Assembly (NCBI GenBank): GCA_002364215.1
Contig: DEXQ01000010.1
Span: forward strand, 28,291 to 92,290
Origin: Aequorivita sp. UBA3180
GTDB lineage: Bacteria > Bacteroidota > Bacteroidia > Flavobacteriales > Flavobacteriaceae
Length of the DNA stretch: 64,000 nucleotides
Direction of reading: 5' to 3'
This document shows positions 34,516 through 43,245 of this stretch, piece after piece; positions within the stretch are counted from its first letter, which is position 1, and each line of letters begins with the position of its first letter. The translations under genes were made by a program, and so were the position numbers. The notes below the pieces were generated by a model. That model was given only the letters and a program-made list of their open reading frames with translations. It did not search any database and was not told the origin of the DNA.

Positions 34516-34851
34516 TAAAATCAATTGGAACTCAATCACTCTTGAATTTTCTAATTCTATCTAACTTAAAATTAGCAACTAGTCTATGGAAGAATCCATA
34601 GGTGAAATAGTGTTATTAATATTATTGTTTAAACATATAAGAGAGTCAGATTTTGTCTTACATATAGTGTCTATATAGCATATTTATAGTATCTATATAG
34701 TATGTTTATAGCGTGTTTAATGTATATGTTATTTTAATGCTACTTATTAAAATTACTATGCTACCTTCTTGTCAATCTTCTAATTCTCTATTTTTTTCGA
34801 AAAATTATTTAAACATTTCGATATTAATAGGTCTTAGGGAAGTAATGCATT
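34516..34851. other. AT-rich gap without a gene, containing tandem repeats
   Basis: No open frame of coding quality is present. The main features are the 22-bp tandem repeat at 34663-34718 and the promoter of the next gene at its right edge. Apart from these I see only AT-rich sequence. Confidence 0.7.
34663..34718. repeat. 22-bp tandem repeat, about 2.5 copies
   Basis: The unit is TATAGTGTCTATATAGCATA plus TT (34663-34684), repeated with four or five changes at 34685-34706 and partially from 34707. The unit contains the self-complementary CTATATAG. It lies mid-way in a 336-base gap between the permease gene and the cysteine/cystathionine synthase gene. Confidence 0.7.
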
Positions 34852-34879
34852 TTGTTTTCATCTATTAATTGTACCTTTG
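34852..34879 (+). promoter_or_regulatory. Promoter of the CBS-domain synthase gene
   Basis: TTG (34852-34854), a 17-base spacer and TACCTTTG (34872-34879, 8/8 match). The start codon is 17 bases further on. Confidence 0.75.
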
Positions 34880-34896
34880 CCGCCTCAAAAAATATT

Positions 34897-36255
34897 ATGG
34901 AATACGCAGAAAACATCTTAGGAACTATCGGCAACACCCCAATGGTAAAAATCAACAAAATAATTGGGGATATTCCCGCTTTGGTGCTTGCCAAATACGA
35001 AACTTTTAACCCGGGAAATTCGGTAAAGGACAGAATGGCTGTAAAAATGATTGAAGACGCGGAAGCAGACGGAAGATTAAAACCCGGAGGTACGATCATT
35101 GAAGGAACCTCAGGAAATACTGGAATGGGCCTCGCACTTGCTGCAATCGTAAAAGGCTACAAAATGGTCTGCGTAATCAGCGATAAACAAAGCAAGGAAA
35201 AGATTGATATTCTAAAGGCCGTGGGAAGTAAGGTTATTGTTTGCCCAACAAACGTTGCCCCCGAAGATCCGCGCAGTTATTATTCCACTTCAAAAAGATT
35301 GGCAGAGGATACGCCCAACAGTTGGTACGTAAACCAATACGACAATCTCAGCAACACCAAGGCACATTACGAAAGCACGGGGCCGGAAATCTGGAAGCAG
35401 ACCGACGGAAAAGTAACCCATTTTGTAGTGGGCGTGGGCACCGGAGGCACCATCAGCGGTGTGGGTAAATATTTAAAAGAACAAAATCCGAATGTAAAAA
35501 TTTGGGGAATTGATACCTACGGAAGTGTTTTCAAAAAATACCACGAAACGGGAATTTTTGACGAAAACGAAATCTATCCCTACATCACCGAAGGAATTGG
35601 CGAAGATATTCTTCCGAAGAACGTGGATTTCAATGTTATTGACGGTTTTATAAAAGTAACCGATAAAGACGCCGCAATCTACACCCAAAAACTCGCCAAG
35701 ATGGAAGGCTTCTTTTTGGGGAATTCGGCTGGAGCAGCAATTAAAGGCTTGCTTCAACTTAAGGATAAATTTACAAAAGATGATGTAGTGGTTGTTCTTT
35801 TTCACGACCACGGAAGTCGCTACGTTGGTAAAATGTACAATGACGAGTGGATGCGCGAACGTGGTTTTGTGGAAGATGAAGTGAAAAACGCTTCAGATTT
35901 GATTCAGGAACACGCAGACAAACCGTTGATTACCGTGAAAACTGAAGAATTGGTCGGTCATGCAATCGAGCGGATGAAAAAATACAACATCAGCCAAATT
36001 CCAGTGGAAGACACTTCAGGTTTTGTGGGCGCTTTGGACGAAACCGATTTGCTTCGGAAGTATTTGGAAAACAAAAACGTGGCAGATCTTCCCATAAAAG
36101 AAGTGATGCACAAACCTTTCCCAATTGTAAAAAGAAGCACGCCTATAGAAGAAATTTCAAAATTGATTCATAAAGAAAACAATGCCGTTTTGGTAGATTT
36201 GGGCGACGGGAAATACAATATAATTACGAAGCATGATATAATAAGAGCCTTGTAA
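34897..36255 (+). CDS. cbs: PLP-dependent cystathionine beta-synthase / cysteine synthase with CBS domain pair
   Basis: About 452 residues. The N-terminal 320 residues are a fold-type II PLP enzyme: GNTPMVKI, NPGNSVKDRMA with the Schiff-base Lys44, EGTSGNTGMGLA and VGTGGTISGVGKYL (phosphate-binding loop). The C-terminal part carries two CBS modules (residues about 330-452; PLITVKTEELVGHAIERM and IVKRSTPIEEISKL), the arrangement of cystathionine beta-synthase. Whether it makes cystathionine or cysteine cannot be decided by eye. The start at 34897 is chosen because an upstream ATG at 34852 precedes the promoter. A dyad terminator follows at 36263-36305. Confidence 0.88.
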   Translation: MEYAENILGTIGNTPMVKINKIIGDIPALVLAKYETFNPGNSVKDRMAVKMIEDAEADGRLKPGGTIIEGTSGNTGMGLALAAIVKGYKMVCVISDKQSKEKIDILKAVGSKVIVCPTNVAPEDPRSYYSTSKRLAEDTPNSWYVNQYDNLSNTKAHYESTGPEIWKQTDGKVTHFVVGVGTGGTISGVGKYLKEQNPNVKIWGIDTYGSVFKKYHETGIFDENEIYPYITEGIGEDILPKNVDFNVIDGFIKVTDKDAAIYTQKLAKMEGFFLGNSAGAAIKGLLQLKDKFTKDDVVVVLFHDHGSRYVGKMYNDEWMRERGFVEDEVKNASDLIQEHADKPLITVKTEELVGHAIERMKKYNISQIPVEDTSGFVGALDETDLLRKYLENKNVADLPIKEVMHKPFPIVKRSTPIEEISKLIHKENNAVLVDLGDGKYNIITKHDIIRAL

Positions 36256-36262
36256 TTTTCCA

Positions 36263-36305
36263 CCGCGAATTCACGAATGATATATAATTATTCGTGAATT
36301 TGTGG
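36263..36305. terminator. Hairpin downstream of the CBS-domain synthase (word-dyad type)
   Basis: AATTCACGAAT (36268-36278) pairs with ATTCGTGAATT (36290-36300), extended by CCGCG/TGTGG with two G-U pairs. No strong T-run follows, so it may stabilise the message end rather than terminate by itself. Confidence 0.6.
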
Positions 36306-36344
36306 TTACAATCTCCAATAAATAATTCGTATTTTTATGCTACT

Positions 36345-36725
36345 ATGAAAAACGAAGCCAAAAAATTATTTCGATTTCTTCGCACCAAGCCAGTGCCCGT
36401 AAATACCAATGAAATATTAGCTTTGGAGCGCACCAAATTGGCCAATGAGCGCACGCTGCTTTCCTATATTCGTTCCTCGCTCTATCTTTTGCTTGGCGGA
36501 ATCGGAATTCTGCAATTAAAGGATTTTGAAAGTATAAAATGGCTGGGCTACGTAGCCCTCGCCGTATGTGTAGTATTTTTGGCGGTCGGCATCTTTAGAT
36601 ATGTATTGCTGTCGCGAAGACTTTACAAATGGAACCGTATTCTTTTTGTGGATACTATTTCCGAAAAAGTTCAAAAACAGTCAGATGCGCAGGAAAAATT
36701 ACAAAAAGAAGAAGTCGAGGCATAA
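36345..36725 (+). CDS. DUF202-family inner-membrane protein
   Basis: About 126 residues with two or three helices (YIRSSLYLLLGGIGILQL, then WLGYVALAVCVVFLAVGIFRYVLLS). ALERTKLANERTLLSYIRSS is the DUF202 signature. The N-terminus is basic and cytoplasmic and the C-terminus is a charged helix. The start at 36345 (MKNEAKKLF) excludes an in-frame ATG at 36294 that falls in the upstream hairpin. Function unknown. Confidence 0.82.
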   Translation: MKNEAKKLFRFLRTKPVPVNTNEILALERTKLANERTLLSYIRSSLYLLLGGIGILQLKDFESIKWLGYVALAVCVVFLAVGIFRYVLLSRRLYKWNRILFVDTISEKVQKQSDAQEKLQKEEVEA

Positions 36726-36753
36726 TATTTTTGCTATATTTACTTTACAATTT

Positions 36754-36764
36754 TAAGACTCCCC
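36754..36764 (+). promoter_or_regulatory. Candidate pairing site for small RNA B in the DUF2851 leader
   Basis: TAAGACTCCCC is complementary (11 positions, one G-U) to GGGGAGTTTTA at 1325-1335 in small RNA B. It lies 17-27 bases upstream of the start codon at 36781, behind a -7-like TATATTTA (36735-36742). A chance match is possible. Confidence 0.25.
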
Positions 36765-36780
36765 TTAAAACTTATTAGCG

Positions 36781-38088
36781 ATGAAAGAGGATTTTCTGCA
36801 CTACGTGTGGAAATTTCAGAAGTTTGATGTGGGCAGTCTTTACACTTCAAATGGTGAAATTTTACACATAAAAAATCAAGGGAGCCATAATCTAAATTCC
36901 GGCCCTGATTTTTTTAACGCACAAATAGAATTGGACGGCCAGCTTTGGGCCGGCAATGTGGAAATCCATATTAAATCTTCAGATTGGTACGCCCATTGCC
37001 ATGAAATGGACCCAGCTTACGATAACGTTATACTTCACGTAGTTTGGGAAAATGATGCTGAAATTTATAGAAAGGACGGCTCAGTAATTCCCACATTTGT
37101 TTTAAAAAAACATATCCCAACAACTACACTCCAGCAATACCAAAAACTTTTTTCCAAAGAAAGCAAATGGATCAATTGTGAAAATGACTTCAATGAAACA
37201 GACGGTTTCATTATTGAAAATTGGCTCGAAAGACTATATCTTGAAAGGCTTCAGAAAAAAGAAGAAATACTTTTAAAAGAACTGAAAGCTACTCAGAACC
37301 ATTGGGAAAGCCTGCTTTTCAGGATGCTTTGTAAAAATTTTGGGTTGAAGGTGAACGGCGATTCTTTTTTCAGCATTGCAAAATCAATTGATTTTTCCGT
37401 AGTAAAAAAGTGCAGTCATGAACGGCAGGATTTTGAAGCGCTATTAATGGGGCAGGCTGGATTGCTGAAAGGTGAAACGGAAGACTGGTACTTTAAAACA
37501 CTGAAAACACGCTATGAATATTTAAAGCATAAATTTCAATTATGTAACGAAAACGTAATTGTCCCAAAATTTTTCAGGCTTCGTCCGCCAAACTTTCCCA
37601 CGGTTCGTTTGGCGCAGTTTGCAATGCTCTATTTTGAACAACCTAACCTCTTTTCAAAAGTAATTGCAGGACAGCAAGTAGATGATTTTTACGAATTATT
37701 CAATGTAACTGGGAGCGAATATTGGGATACGCATTATAATTTTGGAATTGGGTCGTTGCAGCGCAAAAAACGCGTTTCCAAGGGCTTGATGGATCTTTTA
37801 ATAATCAATACTATCATTCCATTGAAGTTCTGTTATGCAGTGCAGCACGGCAAAGATGTTTCTGAGGAAATATTGGAGTTAGCCACTAAAATTTCATCAG
37901 AGGAAAACACTGTCGTGAAAAAATTCAATTCACTAAAAAACATTTCAAAAAGTGCTTGCCAAAGTCAGGCGCTACTTCAACTTAAAACGGAATACTGCGA
38001 TAAAAACAAATGTTTGGATTGTGCAATAGGCGGCTACATATTGGGTTCACAAATGCAATCAAGAGTGAATAGGGTGATTAGGAACTGA
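36781..38088 (+). CDS. DUF2851-family protein
   Basis: 435 residues, soluble, no signal peptide. The family is typical of Bacteroidota. MKEDFLHYVWKFQKFD, LNSGPDFFNAQIELDGQLW, GNVEIHIKSSDWYAH and ILHVVWEND are hallmark blocks. The C-terminus carries a cysteine pair cluster (CDKNKCLDCAIGGYIL). Function unknown in the literature I know; a nuclease-like fold has been suggested by the GNVE-H patterns but nothing here proves it. Confidence 0.87.
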   Translation: MKEDFLHYVWKFQKFDVGSLYTSNGEILHIKNQGSHNLNSGPDFFNAQIELDGQLWAGNVEIHIKSSDWYAHCHEMDPAYDNVILHVVWENDAEIYRKDGSVIPTFVLKKHIPTTTLQQYQKLFSKESKWINCENDFNETDGFIIENWLERLYLERLQKKEEILLKELKATQNHWESLLFRMLCKNFGLKVNGDSFFSIAKSIDFSVVKKCSHERQDFEALLMGQAGLLKGETEDWYFKTLKTRYEYLKHKFQLCNENVIVPKFFRLRPPNFPTVRLAQFAMLYFEQPNLFSKVIAGQQVDDFYELFNVTGSEYWDTHYNFGIGSLQRKKRVSKGLMDLLIINTIIPLKFCYAVQHGKDVSEEILELATKISSEENTVVKKFNSLKNISKSACQSQALLQLKTEYCDKNKCLDCAIGGYILGSQMQSRVNRVIRN

Positions 38089-38142
38089 CTTTTTCTTCTT
38101 CTCTATTTCAAATTTTAAATGGAAAAAGTGTAATTTGCAGCT

Positions 38143-38373
38143 ATGTTGCAAGCGGTATATTCTTTGCGCCATTATCTTGAAAAGCGTGGCTTTTATGTGT
38201 CTTCCAGATTGGCCGATAGGTTGGGGATGAGAGCAAAAAGCGTCCGGCTATTTTTCATTTATGTTTCCTTTGCCACCTTTGGTGTAGGCTTTGCAATTTA
38301 TCTTACAATAGCTTTTTTGTTGAGGCTTAAAGACCTTGTGAATACTAAACGAACCTCTGTTTTTGATTTATGA
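38143..38373 (+). CDS. PspC-domain membrane protein
   Basis: 76 residues. A single hydrophobic segment (LFFIYVSFATFGVGFAIYLT) is preceded by GFYVSSRLADRLGMRAKSVR, the short PspC-like region. The stop overlaps the start of the potassium-channel gene (ATGA), so the two are translationally coupled. A membrane-stress or channel-accessory role is only suggested by the pairing. Confidence 0.75.
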   Translation: MLQAVYSLRHYLEKRGFYVSSRLADRLGMRAKSVRLFFIYVSFATFGVGFAIYLTIAFLLRLKDLVNTKRTSVFDL

Positions 38374-39377
38374 AGCAACTCTTCAGTTCTAAAATTACGG
38401 TTGCAATTCTGCTCTTGCTTTTGGTATTTATGACCGGGGTTGTGGGCTTTCACTTTTTTTCAGACTACAGTTGGATAGATGCTTTCTATATGACGGTAAT
38501 TACCGTAACTACGGTAGGTTATGGCGAAGTAATGCCTCTGAGCCCCCAGGAAAAAGTTTTTGTTTCGCTTCTCATCATTTCCAGTATCTTTATAGTTGGT
38601 TATGCCATTTCGGTAATTACTGAATATATTTTAAGTAAAAACATAGGAATTTTAAGACAGAAAAGAGTGCAGAAAAAATTGGAATCCATGCATGACCATA
38701 TTATTGTATGCGGTTATGGCAGAAACGGAAAACAAGCGGCCCAAAAGCTATTGGCCTACAACCGTCCTTTTGTTATTATTGAAAAGGATGAAGAAGTTAT
38801 AGATCGTTTTGCTGATGAACATAATCTGTTCATTTTGGGAAATGCCATTGAAGATGAAATTTTGATAAAATCCGGAATAGAAAGGGCGTCTACCTTAATT
38901 TGCGCCACCCCAAATGATGCGGACAATCTATTCATAGTGCTTTCAGCGCGACAGATGAATAAAAATCTCAAAATAATAAGCCGTGCCAGTGAGGAAACAA
39001 GTTACAAAAAACTGAAACTTGGAGGTGCAGACAATGTAATTATGCCCGATAAAATTGGCGGGGACCATATGGCTTCATTAGTGGTAGTGCCAGATCTTGT
39101 TGAGTTTTTAGACAATTTGACTGTCTCTGGCCAACAAGACAGTATCAATGTTGAGCAAATACCATTTGAAAAAATATGTTCAAATGGAAAGGAACAAGCC
39201 ATAAAAGACTTGGATGTTCGTAAAAAAACAGGCTGTTCCATTATAGGGTATCGTACCCCAAAGGGTGAATATATAGTGAACCCGGAACCTTCACTCGTGC
39301 TTCAAAAAAACTCAAAACTTATATTGATTGGGCGCCCCGAACAAATAGAAAGTTTGAAAAGGGAATACGGTGTTTAA
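38370..39377 (+). CDS. Two-TM potassium channel with TrkA-N (RCK) domain
   Basis: 335 residues. Two membrane helices (about 10-30 and 65-90) flank the pore with the selectivity filter TVGYGE (Thr48 to Glu53). A TrkA-N domain starts at HIIVCGYGRNGKQAAQKLLA (dinucleotide-binding GxGxxG) and a TrkA-C-like domain ends the protein. The layout is that of MthK/Kch-type channels gated by ligands on the cytoplasmic ring. It is coupled to the PspC gene. Confidence 0.9.
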   Translation: MKQLFSSKITVAILLLLLVFMTGVVGFHFFSDYSWIDAFYMTVITVTTVGYGEVMPLSPQEKVFVSLLIISSIFIVGYAISVITEYILSKNIGILRQKRVQKKLESMHDHIIVCGYGRNGKQAAQKLLAYNRPFVIIEKDEEVIDRFADEHNLFILGNAIEDEILIKSGIERASTLICATPNDADNLFIVLSARQMNKNLKIISRASEETSYKKLKLGGADNVIMPDKIGGDHMASLVVVPDLVEFLDNLTVSGQQDSINVEQIPFEKICSNGKEQAIKDLDVRKKTGCSIIGYRTPKGEYIVNPEPSLVLQKNSKLILIGRPEQIESLKREYGV

Positions 39378-39479
39378 GGAAACGTTAACAAATTTCCTTT
39401 TAATTTTTTGAAATTGTAGTTTTTTTTAAGCATCTTGCTCTGTTTTATTTCAAAAAACGTTTCATTTTAAAAATCCACT

Positions 39480-41105
39480 ATGAAGAAATATCTTCTTTCG
39501 CTAATCACATTTTTAATTCCAATCATCACTTTTGCGCAGGATACTACTGCTTCTGAGCAAGTAGATGCAATATTCCAAAAATATACGGGTTGGTTTGTTG
39601 AATTAATATTTTACGAAATCCCATTTTCTGAATCCTTTCAAATACCTTGGGTTTTGATAGTACTGATTGGTGGAGCGTTTTATTTTACCATTTACTTTAA
39701 ATTAATAAATTTTACAGGCTTCGGCACCGCTATTAGAGTAGTTCGCGGTAAATATGAAGATATTGAAAAACATGGGGCCGATACACTCTACGGAGATGTA
39801 ACGCCCAACGAACAGGAAAATTTAATCGAAACCATTCGCGATGATAGTGCAGATGGGGAAGTTTCCCACTTCCAAGCACTAACTGCAGCGCTTTCCGCTA
39901 CCGTAGGATTGGGAAATATTGCCGGAGTTGCCGTGGCGCTTTCCATTGGTGGGCCGGGCGCTACTTTCTGGATGATTGTTGCAGGTTTACTGGGAATGGC
40001 GTCCAAATTTGCAGAATGTACCTTGGGTGTAAAATTCCGAGATGTTGGTCCAGATGGCACTGTTTACGGCGGCCCAATGTATTATCTTAAAAAAGGGCTT
40101 GGTCAAAAAGGAATGGGCGGACTCGGTAAAGTGCTCGCCATACTTTTCGCAATATTTGTAATAGGTGGGTCCTTTGGAGGCGGAAATATGTTCCAAGCAA
40201 ACCAAGCAGCGGCACAATTTGTTCAGCTTTTTGAACTGCAGGGCACCAGCGCGGCCATATGGTTTGGTATTGCAATGGCAATTATAGTTGCCGTAGTAAT
40301 CATTGGCGGTATCAAGCGAATTGCAAAAGTTACCGAAAAGATAGTGCCTTTTATGGCGGGAATTTATGTTTTGGGGGCCCTCGTTATTTTGGCTGCCAAT
40401 TATCACCACATAGGCGATGCTTTCGCTTTAATTTTTGAAGGAGCTTTCAGCGGACTTGGAATTGCCGGTGGATTGGTAGGGGTAATGATTCAGGGAATTC
40501 GTCGAGGCGCATTTTCAAACGAAGCTGGGGTTGGTTCCGCAGCTATTGCACACTCCGCAGTACGTACTAAATATCCTGCTTCCGAAGGAATTGTAGCACT
40601 TTTGGAACCTTTTATCGATACCGTTGTTATCTGTACTATGACGGCTTTAGTAATTGTAATAACCAATTTCGACAATAATATCATTCAATACGGTGTTGAG
40701 GTGAAGGAAGGCGTGGAACTTACCGCAACAGCTTTTGATAGTGTAATTCCACACTTTTCGGTAGTGCTGACCGTGGCTGTTATTCTATTTGCCTTTTCCA
40801 CAATGATTTCGTGGTCTTACTACGGAATGCAGGGATGGGTTTATCTTTTCGGAAGAGGTAAAGTTACCGAGCTTATTTATAAACTGTTATTTTGTATCTT
40901 TATATGGGTAGGATCGGTTATCAGCCTTGGGTCTGTTATCAATTTTTCGGACGCAATGATATTTGCGATGGTGGTTCCAAACATAATTGGGGTCATTTTA
41001 TTAACGCCTATTGTTAGAAAAGAACTCAAGCGCTATATGAACGCCATCCGCACCAAACACGAGGCCATTGATGATGGGCTGGAAGATATGTCGAAACATT
41101 TGTAA
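39480..41105 (+). CDS. Alanine/glycine:cation symporter (AGCS family)
   Basis: 541 residues with 10-11 membrane helices. The AGCS signature is SATVGLGNIAGVAVALSIGGPG, and GGPMYYLKKGLGQKG and GGIKRIAKVTEKIVPFMA are also typical. An N-terminal signal-like segment (SLITFLIPIITFAQ) makes it longer than enterobacterial AlsT. It imports alanine or glycine with sodium or protons. It stands alone between the channel gene and the HhH gene, with a 15-base gap to the latter. Confidence 0.92.
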   Translation: MKKYLLSLITFLIPIITFAQDTTASEQVDAIFQKYTGWFVELIFYEIPFSESFQIPWVLIVLIGGAFYFTIYFKLINFTGFGTAIRVVRGKYEDIEKHGADTLYGDVTPNEQENLIETIRDDSADGEVSHFQALTAALSATVGLGNIAGVAVALSIGGPGATFWMIVAGLLGMASKFAECTLGVKFRDVGPDGTVYGGPMYYLKKGLGQKGMGGLGKVLAILFAIFVIGGSFGGGNMFQANQAAAQFVQLFELQGTSAAIWFGIAMAIIVAVVIIGGIKRIAKVTEKIVPFMAGIYVLGALVILAANYHHIGDAFALIFEGAFSGLGIAGGLVGVMIQGIRRGAFSNEAGVGSAAIAHSAVRTKYPASEGIVALLEPFIDTVVICTMTALVIVITNFDNNIIQYGVEVKEGVELTATAFDSVIPHFSVVLTVAVILFAFSTMISWSYYGMQGWVYLFGRGKVTELIYKLLFCIFIWVGSVISLGSVINFSDAMIFAMVVPNIIGVILLTPIVRKELKRYMNAIRTKHEAIDDGLEDMSKHL

Positions 41106-41120
41106 CCAAAAACTTTTTAT

Positions 41121-42005
41121 ATGGAGTTAAAATCCCACTTTACGTTCAGCAAACAGCAACGGAGTGGGATTTTACTTTTGTTACTGCTCATCGTGGCGTT
41201 GCTGTGCATTTACTGGTTTGTGGATTTTTCGGAAGAGGACACACTGGACATCTCTTCTGCTGAAATTGTTGCTGTTCAAAAGGAAATGGATTCCCTTCGG
41301 CTTGTTGAAATTGAAAACAAAAAACCGAAACTATATCCTTTCAACCCAAATTTTATTACCGATTATAAAGGTTATACTTTAGGAATGACAAATGGGGAAA
41401 TTGACCGATTGTTGAAATACAGAAAGGAAGGTAAATGGATCAATTCCGCAGCCGATTTTAAAAGGGTTACGGAGGTATCAGATTCATTGTTGAATGAGCT
41501 GAGCCCGTATTTTAAATTTCCAGATTGGGTAACCAACCCAAAACCAAAAAGCAATTTTAGCAATAATAAAACCGATAAAGGTTTTGCCGAAAAACCATAT
41601 GCACAAAAGATTGACCTGAACAAAGCTACCGAGGAACAATTACAGCAAGTAAGTGGCATTGGCGAAGCGCTCAGCAAGCGCATTGTTTCGTATCGGGAAA
41701 AGTTGGGCGGGTTTTCAAATGATATTGAATTGAATAGTGTGTATGGACTTAATCCCGAAGTCGTACAGCGAACTTTAAATCTTTTCACAGTAAAAACTCC
41801 AAGGGAGATTACCAAAATCAATGTGAACAAAGCATCTGCTTCAGATATTGCGACCATTCCCGGCATCTCTTTTGAGATGGCAAGAAAAATCTGGGAATTT
41901 AGACGGCTTCGCGAAAAAATAAGCACCATTCAAGAGCTGGATAAAATTGAGGGAATGACGGAAAGAAAGTTACAGCTAATTCAGTTATATTTGTCCGTTG
42001 AGTAA
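41121..42005 (+). CDS. Helix-hairpin-helix protein, ComEA-like
   Basis: 294 residues. One N-terminal membrane helix (SGILLLLLLIVALLCIYWF) and, after an extracytoplasmic linker, at least three HhH units: LGMTNGEIDRLLKYRKEGKW, INLNKATEEQLQQVSGIGEA-like (IDLNKATEEQ) and INVNKASASDIATIPGISFE. ComEA and type II secretion K-like proteins have this form; DNA binding at the cell surface during uptake is possible. It follows the symporter gene closely. Confidence 0.85.
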   Translation: MELKSHFTFSKQQRSGILLLLLLIVALLCIYWFVDFSEEDTLDISSAEIVAVQKEMDSLRLVEIENKKPKLYPFNPNFITDYKGYTLGMTNGEIDRLLKYRKEGKWINSAADFKRVTEVSDSLLNELSPYFKFPDWVTNPKPKSNFSNNKTDKGFAEKPYAQKIDLNKATEEQLQQVSGIGEALSKRIVSYREKLGGFSNDIELNSVYGLNPEVVQRTLNLFTVKTPREITKINVNKASASDIATIPGISFEMARKIWEFRRLREKISTIQELDKIEGMTERKLQLIQLYLSVE

Positions 42006-42015
42006 ATTTTCTAAA

Positions 42016-42027
42016 TCGCCGAAAGGC
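42016..42027 (+). promoter_or_regulatory. TCGCCGAAAGGC box upstream of the acyl-CoA dehydrogenase
   Basis: A 12-mer identical to 5866-5877. Both copies lie 35-37 bases upstream of a start codon. No clear -7 is found next to this copy, so its role is unknown. Confidence 0.3.
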
Positions 42028-42052
42028 TTACAAATATTAGTTTTAAGACCGC

Positions 42053-43219
42053 ATGGATAAAATGTATTTTACAGAGGAACACGATTTTTTCAGAAAGAGT
42101 TTTCAGGATTTCCTTCAAAAGGAAGTAGTGCCACATATTGAAAAGTGGGAAAAAACAGGCCATATAGAACGTTTCATTTGGGAAAAATTTGGAGAGATGG
42201 GCTATTTCGGAATCTTCCAGCCCGAAGAATATGGCGGTCTTGACTTGGACCTTTTTTATACCGTGATTTTTTTGGAAGAGCTTCAAAAAATTAATAGCGG
42301 AGGTTTCGCAGCCGCTATGTGGGCGCATGCATATCTTGCCATGACACATTTAAAAGTAGAGGGCAATCATACACAAAAGGAAAAATATTTAGCACCCAGC
42401 ATCACTGGTGAAAAAATAGGTTGTCTTTGTATCACGGAGCCTTTTGGCGGAAGTGATGTTTCCGGCATGCGAAGCACCGCTGAAAAAAAAGGGGATAGCT
42501 ATATTTTAAATGGTTCAAAAACTTTTATAACCAACGGTATTTACAGCGATTATTTGATAGTGGCGGCCAAAACGGCTCCCGAACTTGGCAACAAAGGCAT
42601 CAGTATTTTTGTGATTGATCGCGATGCAAAAGGCGTTTCGGCAACCAAACTTGACAAACTTGGATGGCGTGCCAGCGATACGGGCGAAATTGCTTTTGAC
42701 AATGTTGAAGTTCCCGCTGAAAATTTGATGGGCGAGGAGAACAAAGGTTTTCCGTACATCATGCAACATTTCGCCTTGGAGCGTTTGATTATGGGCATCA
42801 ACGCCCACGCCCGTAGCGAGTTTGCTTTGGAATATACCATTCAATATATGAAGGACCGTTTTGCTTTCGGAAAAAGTATTTCAAAATTTCAGGCGTTGCG
42901 GCACCGCGTTGCACAGCTTGCCAGTGAAATTGAGGTATGCAAGACCTTTAACTACGTTACGGCGAAACGGTTGAATGAAGGGGAATATGTGGTAAAGGAA
43001 GCTACGATGAGCAAACTCATTTCCACTAAAGTTGCCGATGAGGTAATGACCGAATGCCTTCAGTTTTTGGGCGGGTACGGCTATATGGAAGATTACCCAT
43101 TGGCGCGTTTACTGCGTGATAGTAGGCTTGGGCCCATCGGTGGTGGAACTTCCGAGATTTTACGTGAGATAATTGCGAAGATGGTTATTGAGGGCAAGGA
43201 ATATAAGCCGGCGACATAA
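42053..43219 (+). CDS. Acyl-CoA dehydrogenase
   Basis: 388 residues, an FAD flavoenzyme that introduces a 2,3 double bond into acyl-CoA. CITEPFGGSDVSGMRSTA and SYILNGSKTFITNG are family signatures; GGYGYMEDYPLARLLRDSR and GGGTSEILREIIAKM close the protein. At the usual YEGT position of medium-chain enzymes the glutamate is replaced by Gly (IGGGTSEI), while HFALERLIMG holds Glu243 at the position used by isovaleryl-CoA dehydrogenase, so this is an IVD-like subgroup. The acyl substrate is not known. Confidence 0.92.
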   Translation: MDKMYFTEEHDFFRKSFQDFLQKEVVPHIEKWEKTGHIERFIWEKFGEMGYFGIFQPEEYGGLDLDLFYTVIFLEELQKINSGGFAAAMWAHAYLAMTHLKVEGNHTQKEKYLAPSITGEKIGCLCITEPFGGSDVSGMRSTAEKKGDSYILNGSKTFITNGIYSDYLIVAAKTAPELGNKGISIFVIDRDAKGVSATKLDKLGWRASDTGEIAFDNVEVPAENLMGEENKGFPYIMQHFALERLIMGINAHARSEFALEYTIQYMKDRFAFGKSISKFQALRHRVAQLASEIEVCKTFNYVTAKRLNEGEYVVKEATMSKLISTKVADEVMTECLQFLGGYGYMEDYPLARLLRDSRLGPIGGGTSEILREIIAKMVIEGKEYKPAT

Positions 43220-43245
43220 TTTATTCATAATTCTAATTTCAGGAA

